Source: Edaphobacter sp. 4G125
Lineage (GTDB): Bacteria; Acidobacteriota; Terriglobia; Terriglobales; Acidobacteriaceae
DNA: 64,000 bases
NCBI RefSeq assembly: GCF_014274685.1
Contig: NZ_CP060393.1
Coordinates: 2,043,501 to 2,107,500 of the forward strand
Reading direction: 5' to 3'
Part shown: positions 58,872 to 64,000 of the stretch, piece after piece
Position numbering within the stretch: the stretch's first letter is position 1
Layout of the letters: every line of letters starts with the position of its first letter
Position numbers and translations under genes: made by a program
The notes under the pieces: model-generated
The model's input: only the letters and a program-made list of their open reading frames with translations
Database searches by the model: none
Told to the model about the DNA's origin: nothing

Positions 58872-61010
58872 GTGGACGATCTGACAAAAGAGTTTATCGC
58901 GGAGAGTCAGGAGGGATTAGACCGCATGGAGCGGTGCCTGACTGAGCTTGAAGCCCGGCCTGAAGACTATGGGCAGCTGGTGGGAGAGATCTTCCGCTCA
59001 GTGCATACGATCAAGGGGACGACCGGATTTCTGGGATTTGACCGACTGGAAAAGCTGGCCCATGCGGGAGAGCATCTCCTGGGTTCGCTTCGGGAAGGCC
59101 GATTGTCTGTCACTGAAGAGCTGGTCAGCGGCCTGTTGCGGTTGCTCGACGGTCTGCGCGAAATTCTTATGTTAATTGAGGAGACTGGCGGAGAAGGGAC
59201 TCGCACTGAGGATGAAGATAGCGATTTAATCGCAGAGCTTGCCCGGTTGAACGGCGAAGCCTACGAAGTCGACAAGGTGGCGCCGGTCGTCACGATGAAG
59301 TCTCCTGCGGAGATAAATCCCTCTGGTTCTGAAGGTGCGGGCTCCGGGCAGGGAATTTCGCAGGCTGCTGTTTCGAACAGCGATAAGACTCTACGGATTG
59401 ACGTGGAAGTTCTCAACCGCATGATGAATCTCGTAGGAGAGCTGGTTCTGACTCGGAACCAGATGTTGCAGAGCGGAGTTGAGTCGACGAGCTTTCCCGA
59501 GCTGGCCCGCAGGCTGGACAGCGTGACCGCGGACCTGCGAGAGACGGTGATGCAAGCTCGCATGCAGCCGGTTGGAAACCTCTTCGGCAAATTCCCACGG
59601 ATGGTTCGTGATCTGGCCAGGACCTGCAAGCGTGAGGTGCGGATCGAGTTTTACGGTCAGGAGACGGGGTTGGATAAAAGTCTCCTTGAGGCGATCAAAG
59701 ATCCACTGACGCATGCAGTTCGCAATGCTGTGGACCACGGTATTGAGTCTCCTGCGGATCGTGTGTTGGCAGGCAAGCCAGCTGAAGGGTGTTTGCGTCT
59801 CAAAGCCTTCCATCAGAGTGGTTCGGTTGTGATCGAAGTTTCAGACGATGGCGGGGGAATCGCAATTGACCGCGTGCTGACCAAGGCGATCGAGCGAGGT
59901 CTGGTGACACCGGAACAGGCCGAGGAGATGAGCGAGCGAGAAGCCTTGCAGTTGATCTTCCTACCTGGATTTTCAACGGCATCGGCAGTGACGACTGTAT
60001 CGGGTCGCGGCGTGGGCATGGACGTTGTACGCGCCAATGTAGAGAAGGTTGGGGGGAGCGTTGAACTGGAGTCCAAGGTCGGCATGGGTACGACGCTGCG
60101 TCTGCGAGTTCCCTTGACGCTTGCGATTGTTCCTGCGCTGGTTGTGCGAAGCGGTGGGCAGAGCTTTGCGCTTCCGCAGACTGCATTGGTGGAGCTCGTC
60201 TATATCCCGGAGCGAGATGCCTCCCAGGTGATTGAACGTGTGGGGAGCACCGAAGTTTATCGCCTGCGCGAGCGACTGTTGCCGATGGTATGGCTAGATC
60301 GCCTGCTGGGCTTAAAGAGAACTCCGGAGGACCATGGTGTTTACATGGCGGTGTTGGAGGCCGAGGGCTGTCGCTATGGACTGGTGGTGGATGATCTGCT
60401 GGCTCCGGAGGAGATTGTGGTTAAACCTCTTTCGGCGGTGTTGCGCGAGATTGGACTCTTTTCAGGAGCCACTGTTCTGGGCAATGGGGCCCTGGCCCTG
60501 ATTTTGGATATTGCTGCCGCGGCGGCTCGCGCAGGCGTGAAACCGATGATGGAAGAGAAGGAAGAAGATCTGGTGACTGAAACGCAGCAGGACGGGTCGT
60601 CGTTCCTGGTTTTTGAAGATCGTGCGCGCGAAAGAACAGCGCTTCCACTGGGTGTTGTGGAGCGCATTGAGAGCGTTCCTCTGGATCGGATTGAGTATGC
60701 TAATGGTTTGCCCATGTTGCAGTATCGTAGCGAACTTCTGCGACTTCGCGACGATGGCCATGTGCTGGATGAAGCTGGACTTCAAAGAGACGATGTTTCG
60801 ATTACGGTTCTGATCTGTGGAGATCCGCAGACGAGAAGCTCGCGGATAGGAATTGTGGTTCGCCAGGTGCTTGATGTATCGGATGGAACTCTTCTGGAGC
60901 AAGATGCCGCGAATGGAGAGATCGACCTGGCGCTGGTTAAGGAGAGGTTGACGACGATTTTCCGGGGCTTTGGAGCGGAGGCAACGAAGGGCTGGAAGGA
61001 GGTCGCATGA
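58872..61010 (+). CDS. cheA: Chemotaxis histidine kinase CheA
   Basis: Receives signals from chemoreceptors through CheW and phosphorylates CheY and CheB. Hpt domain at residues 1-105 with H45 in SVHTIKGTTGFLGF. There is no P2 CheY-binding domain: a linker of about 60 residues leads straight to the dimerisation helices (LRIDVEVLNRMMNLVGELVLTRNQ). The ATPase domain has HAVRNAVDHGIES, SDDGGGI and GRGVGMDVV. Two CheW-like regions follow, about 415-560 and 590-710. The GTG at 58872 was chosen because the protein then begins at the first Hpt helix; a TTG eight codons upstream lacks a ribosome binding site and lies in a promoter-like sequence. It overlaps cheW by 4 bases. Confidence 0.92.
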   Translation: MDDLTKEFIAESQEGLDRMERCLTELEARPEDYGQLVGEIFRSVHTIKGTTGFLGFDRLEKLAHAGEHLLGSLREGRLSVTEELVSGLLRLLDGLREILMLIEETGGEGTRTEDEDSDLIAELARLNGEAYEVDKVAPVVTMKSPAEINPSGSEGAGSGQGISQAAVSNSDKTLRIDVEVLNRMMNLVGELVLTRNQMLQSGVESTSFPELARRLDSVTADLRETVMQARMQPVGNLFGKFPRMVRDLARTCKREVRIEFYGQETGLDKSLLEAIKDPLTHAVRNAVDHGIESPADRVLAGKPAEGCLRLKAFHQSGSVVIEVSDDGGGIAIDRVLTKAIERGLVTPEQAEEMSEREALQLIFLPGFSTASAVTTVSGRGVGMDVVRANVEKVGGSVELESKVGMGTTLRLRVPLTLAIVPALVVRSGGQSFALPQTALVELVYIPERDASQVIERVGSTEVYRLRERLLPMVWLDRLLGLKRTPEDHGVYMAVLEAEGCRYGLVVDDLLAPEEIVVKPLSAVLREIGLFSGATVLGNGALALILDIAAAAARAGVKPMMEEKEEDLVTETQQDGSSFLVFEDRARERTALPLGVVERIESVPLDRIEYANGLPMLQYRSELLRLRDDGHVLDEAGLQRDDVSITVLICGDPQTRSSRIGIVVRQVLDVSDGTLLEQDAANGEIDLALVKERLTTIFRGFGAEATKGWKEVA

Positions 61011-61495
61011 AGATCGTTGAACAGGAGATGCACATCCAGGAGGAAGCCGAGAGCGTATCTGTGTGTTCGATGTTTGCCGGTGAAGAGAGCTTTGGGATTG
61101 ATACGGGCAAGATCCGTGAGGTGCTCGGCCGGCGAGGCCTGGAACGGGTTCCAATGGCTCCAGTATTTATCGCAGGAGTCGTTCCTTATCGCGGTGATGT
61201 GCTGACGACGATCAGCTTTCGCGCTTTGCTGGGATTACCTGAGAGTCCAGAGACTGGATGTGTGCTGGTTCTGGAAGATGATGAAGGTCAGGAGAGGTTT
61301 GGCCTGATGGTGGATGCAGTGGGTAGTGTGGTTACTGTTGGTCGAAATATGTTAGAGGCGAACCCCTGCACATTGGATGCGAAGTGCAAGTGGCTTTTCG
61401 ATGGGGCTTACAAGATGGAGGGCAATCTCCTGGTGCAGCTTGATCCCCAGAAATTGCGGCCTTCGAGGTTGGCAGAGACCGGAATGTTCCGGTAA
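61007..61495 (+). CDS. cheW: Chemotaxis coupling protein CheW
   Basis: Links CheA to receptors. A 162-aa SH3-like double-barrel protein: CSMFAGEESFGIDTGKIREVL, PMAPVFIAGVVPYRGDVLTTI (with the usual RG.. site as YRGD) and the terminal region DPQKL. The first codon lies in the last codons of cheA (ATGA overlap), so translation is coupled. Confidence 0.92.
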   Translation: MKIVEQEMHIQEEAESVSVCSMFAGEESFGIDTGKIREVLGRRGLERVPMAPVFIAGVVPYRGDVLTTISFRALLGLPESPETGCVLVLEDDEGQERFGLMVDAVGSVVTVGRNMLEANPCTLDAKCKWLFDGAYKMEGNLLVQLDPQKLRPSRLAETGMFR

Positions 61496-61512
61496 CAGAA
61501 ACAGGAGAGCCA

Positions 61513-61881
61513 ATGAGAGCACTCATTGTGGATGATTCAAGCTTTATCCGGGAATATCTGCGACACCTGCTGGACCGTATGGGCGTGACCTGCGAAGAGG
61601 CGGTGGATGGAAGTCACGCTCTTACAGTGCTTGCAGCGGAGGAAAACTTCGACCTGATGTTGCTGGATCTGAATATGCCAGTGATGAATGGACTGGAGTG
61701 TATCCAGGCTGTTCGCAGAGCGCAGTTGCATCCGGAGATGAAGGTGATGATGGTAACCACGGAAGCCGACAACTGCTTCATTGCAAGGGCGCTCGACCAT
61801 GGTGCTGATGAGTTTCTGATGAAACCGTTCACGCCAGAGAGCCTGCGAGAAAAGATGATGTTGCTCGGCTTTGCCGCGTGA
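61513..61881 (+). CDS. cheY: Chemotaxis response regulator CheY
   Basis: Single receiver domain, 122 aa, that carries the signal to the flagellar motor. Acidic pair D7/D8 in IVDDSSFIRE, phospho-acceptor D52 in LMLLDLNMPVMNG, T82-T83 in VTTEAD and K104 in FLMKPF. It lies 17 bases after cheW. AGGAGAGCC upstream provides a good ribosome binding site. Confidence 0.92.
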   Translation: MRALIVDDSSFIREYLRHLLDRMGVTCEEAVDGSHALTVLAAEENFDLMLLDLNMPVMNGLECIQAVRRAQLHPEMKVMMVTTEADNCFIARALDHGADEFLMKPFTPESLREKMMLLGFAA

Positions 61882-61929
61882 GAAGAAAGCAGAGAAGTTC
61901 TCGGATTTAGGGAGACTGGATAGACGGTG

Positions 61930-63153
61930 ATGAGTTCCTTTGAGACACAGCCTTTGCGCGTTCTTGCAGCGGATGATTCAGCGGTGATACGTGAGGTGAT
62001 GCGGACCTTATTCAAGCGTTATTCCGGGAGCAGACGGAGCGATCTGCCACAAATGGAACTCGTGGATGCAGCTCGCGATGGCGTAGAGTGCGTAGAGCAG
62101 GTGGCAAGACTGGCGCCAGATGTTCTGATTCTCGATTTGGAGATGCCGAGGATGAATGGCCTGGAGGTGTTGGAACGCCTGCGTCAAAGCAATCCACATC
62201 TTCCAGTTATCATGTGCAGTTCTCATACGGAGAGAGGCGCTCGCGCAACTCTGGATGCGTTGGCGCGCGGTGCGGCGGACTATGTGATGAAACCGGCAGG
62301 GCAGCGCGATTTTGAGAGCGCCTTGTCCTCTCTGGCGCAGCAGCTATTACCGAGGATTGCGGCTTTTGCCGGGGGACAGGTTCGATCGACTGGACAGCAG
62401 AAAGAAGTTGCGAAGATCAGTCAGACTGCGATCTCGAGAACAAACCCTGTCGCGGGTGGCTCTCTGACAACGGCGGTTGAGGTTGTAGTGATTGGGGTTT
62501 CCACGGGCGGCCCGACGGCACTGGAACAGCTTCTGCCAGAGTTTGCGTCGGACCTTCCGGTGCCGATACTGATTGTGCAGCATATGCCGAAGGTTTTTAC
62601 CCATGTGTTGGCGGAGCGTCTGGACCGATGCTGCTCTCTGCACGTTCAAGAGGCTTATCACGGAGCTCCACTGCGACGAGGAACCGTCTGGCTGGCTCCA
62701 GGAGATATTCACATGGAGATCGAGATGGCGCCGTCGTTTTCGGAGCGTTATGAGGGCGGTCAAAAGGCAACGCAGGTTAAGTTGCACGACCGAGAGCCGC
62801 TGCATTACTGCCGACCTGCTGTGGACTACCTGTTCTACTCAGCCGCGCGGGTGTACGGAGCGGGAACTCTGGCGCTGGTCCTGACCGGAATGGGCTCCGA
62901 TGGTCTGGAAGGAGCCAGGGCAATTCATCAGCGAGGAGGCGTTGTTCTGGCGCAAGACGAGGCTACCTCGGCAGTCTGGGGGATGCCTGGGAGAATAGTC
63001 GAGTCCGGAATTGCCGATGCGACGCTTCCTCTGCGGGTGATGTCACGCGAGGTGAATCAGAGGGTCCGGGCAAATTCCCCCTTGAAGACAGAAGTGTCGT
63101 TGCGCAATACAACTACCGGTCCTATGCGCGAGGTGATTCATGGGCTGCACTGA
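61930..63153 (+). CDS. cheB: Chemotaxis protein-glutamate methylesterase CheB
   Basis: Removes methyl groups from chemoreceptors when phosphorylated by CheA. Receiver domain at residues 1-125 with D69 in LILDLEMPRMNG, a linker, then the methylesterase domain with its Ser-His-Asp triad in VIGVSTGGP, VQHMPKVFT and LTGMGSDGLEG. The ATG at 61930 is used; the GTG one codon earlier is possible. The 407-aa length is somewhat above the average of about 350 because of a longer linker and an insertion before HYCRPAVDYL. Its end overlaps cheR by 14 bases. Confidence 0.92.
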   Translation: MSSFETQPLRVLAADDSAVIREVMRTLFKRYSGSRRSDLPQMELVDAARDGVECVEQVARLAPDVLILDLEMPRMNGLEVLERLRQSNPHLPVIMCSSHTERGARATLDALARGAADYVMKPAGQRDFESALSSLAQQLLPRIAAFAGGQVRSTGQQKEVAKISQTAISRTNPVAGGSLTTAVEVVVIGVSTGGPTALEQLLPEFASDLPVPILIVQHMPKVFTHVLAERLDRCCSLHVQEAYHGAPLRRGTVWLAPGDIHMEIEMAPSFSERYEGGQKATQVKLHDREPLHYCRPAVDYLFYSAARVYGAGTLALVLTGMGSDGLEGARAIHQRGGVVLAQDEATSAVWGMPGRIVESGIADATLPLRVMSREVNQRVRANSPLKTEVSLRNTTTGPMREVIHGLH

Positions 63154-63967
63154 TGCAGATTATGCGTACCTGCGTGAGCTGGTGTTGGAGCAATCTGCCA
63201 ACCTGATTGATCCTTCGCGGAATGCGCTGTTCGATACGAAGTTGACACCGATTGCAAAGTCTGCGGGAGTGGCGAGCCTAAGGGATTTCGTTAACCTGTT
63301 AAAGAACGATCAGCCGCCGCACCTGCATCGCGCGGTTGCCGAAGCAATGACCATCAATGAGACCAGTTTTTTCCGGGATGTGAAAACGTTCAACCTGTTG
63401 CGAGATATTCTTTTGCCGCAGCTGGTTGAACGCAGAAGAGAAGAACGCAGGCTACGAATATGGAGCGCAGCGAGTTCGACGGGGCAGGAGGCGTATAGTC
63501 TTGCGATCCTTCTAGCCGAGCATCTACCGGAGACGACCTCATGGGACGTAAGGATTTTTGGAAGCGATATCTCTCGAAAGGTGATCGAGTATGCTCGGGC
63601 TGGACGCTACGGAAGATTGGAGATCAACCGTGGACTGCCGGCGCGAATGTTGTTGAAGTACTTTCACCGCGATAAAGAAGAATGGGAGATCAATCCGCGT
63701 CTACGTGCGATGTGTGAGTTTTATCCTGTGAATCTCTGTACGCCGCCACCGAGTCTTCCCACTTTCGATCTTGTCCTGTTGAGAAATGTGCTTCTTTACT
63801 TCTCCCAGGAAGACAGAAGTCATGTTTTTCACACGGTCTACCAGCGCATGGCGGACGACGGTTATCTTTTGTTGGGAAATGCAGAGCAGGCCGAAGGATC
63901 GACTGACCTTTTTGAAACAGAGTTCTCTTCTGAATCCTTTTTTTACCGGCCTGTGGTGCGCACTTGA
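63140..63967 (+). CDS. cheR: Chemotaxis protein methyltransferase CheR
   Basis: Uses S-adenosylmethionine to methylate receptor glutamates. The N-terminal helical part (LRELVLEQSANLID) precedes TINETSFFRD and the SAM site WSAASSTGQEAYSLAI (most homologues read AGCSTGEEPYS, so two usual residues differ). FDLVLLRNVLLYFSQEDR and a short C-terminal domain (GYLLLGNAEQ) complete the 275-aa protein. The ATG lies within cheB. No further gene is visible in the last 33 bases of the window. Confidence 0.92.
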   Translation: MGCTDADYAYLRELVLEQSANLIDPSRNALFDTKLTPIAKSAGVASLRDFVNLLKNDQPPHLHRAVAEAMTINETSFFRDVKTFNLLRDILLPQLVERRREERRLRIWSAASSTGQEAYSLAILLAEHLPETTSWDVRIFGSDISRKVIEYARAGRYGRLEINRGLPARMLLKYFHRDKEEWEINPRLRAMCEFYPVNLCTPPPSLPTFDLVLLRNVLLYFSQEDRSHVFHTVYQRMADDGYLLLGNAEQAEGSTDLFETEFSSESFFYRPVVRT

Positions 63968-64000
63968 CGCATACCTTGTAACAGGTTGCCCTCTCAGCGC

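Overview
The window looks like chromosomal DNA of a motile, free-living Acidobacteriota, probably order Terriglobales (Edaphobacter/Granulicella/Terriglobus-like). This rests on overall gene content, the B. subtilis-type succinate dehydrogenase, a deoxyhypusine-synthase-like polyamine enzyme, exported Gfo/Idh oxidoreductases, and intergenic repeats of a kind I associate with this group. It is inference from protein recognition, not from a database search. No phage, transposase, CRISPR array, rRNA or tRNA gene was seen.

Layout. 1-7 kb: the 3' end of an outer-membrane beta-barrel gene, an N-carbamoylputrescine amidase, glutamine synthetase, a SIMPL-domain protein, and the TCA enzymes Icd and Mdh. 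6.8-9.8 kb: one cytosolic and one exported cyclophilin, then an exported M19 dipeptidase. 10-15 kb: succinate dehydrogenase genes on the minus strand, with sdhB separated from sdhCA by a small membrane protein and an acyltransferase. 15-18 kb: an RdgB-type NTP pyrophosphatase and a two-gene set of exported Met/His/Cys-rich proteins that may handle copper. 18-23 kb: flagellar genes, with fliC-fliD-fliS on minus diverging from flbD-motA-motB on plus. 23-30.8 kb: housekeeping genes (YjbQ, ferredoxin, RecO, pterin dehydratase, HD-GYP regulator, GlmU, purine permease, TSUP transporter with its DUF1634 partner, HPF-like protein). 30.8-36.8 kb: phosphoglucomutase, a large secreted collagen-like protein and a GH105-type hydrolase. 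36.8-39.5 kb: a three-gene phosphorelay. 39.7-49 kb: deoxyhypusine-synthase-like enzyme, PncB, CPBP protease, S1/P1 nuclease, a PlsC-OlsB-PlsC set that suggests ornithine-lipid synthesis, uridine kinase and purine nucleoside phosphorylase. 49-58.8 kb: unknown secreted protein, two exported Gfo/Idh oxidoreductases, lipoprotein, CNT nucleoside transporter, diguanylate cyclase and the cdd-deoA-maa operon. 58.8-64 kb: the chemotaxis operon cheA-cheW-cheY-cheB-cheR.

Themes. Central carbon and nitrogen metabolism (glnA, icd, mdh, sdhCAB) is clustered in the first 15 kb. Nucleic-acid and nucleoside scavenging recurs: S1/P1 nuclease, NupC-type and AzgA-type transporters, Udk, PNP, Cdd, DeoA, PncB. 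Motility and its control appear at both 18-23 kb and 59-64 kb, each with a sigma-28-like promoter candidate. Clear hairpins with perfect or near-perfect arms close several transcription units.

No single region is plainly a new system. The items most worth a second look are the interrupted sdh operon with its repeat-filled sdhC-sdhA gap, the collagen-like protein interleaved with carbohydrate-binding-like modules, the Met/His-rich outer-membrane protein with its Cys/His-rich partner, and the OlsB gene flanked by two acyltransferase paralogues.
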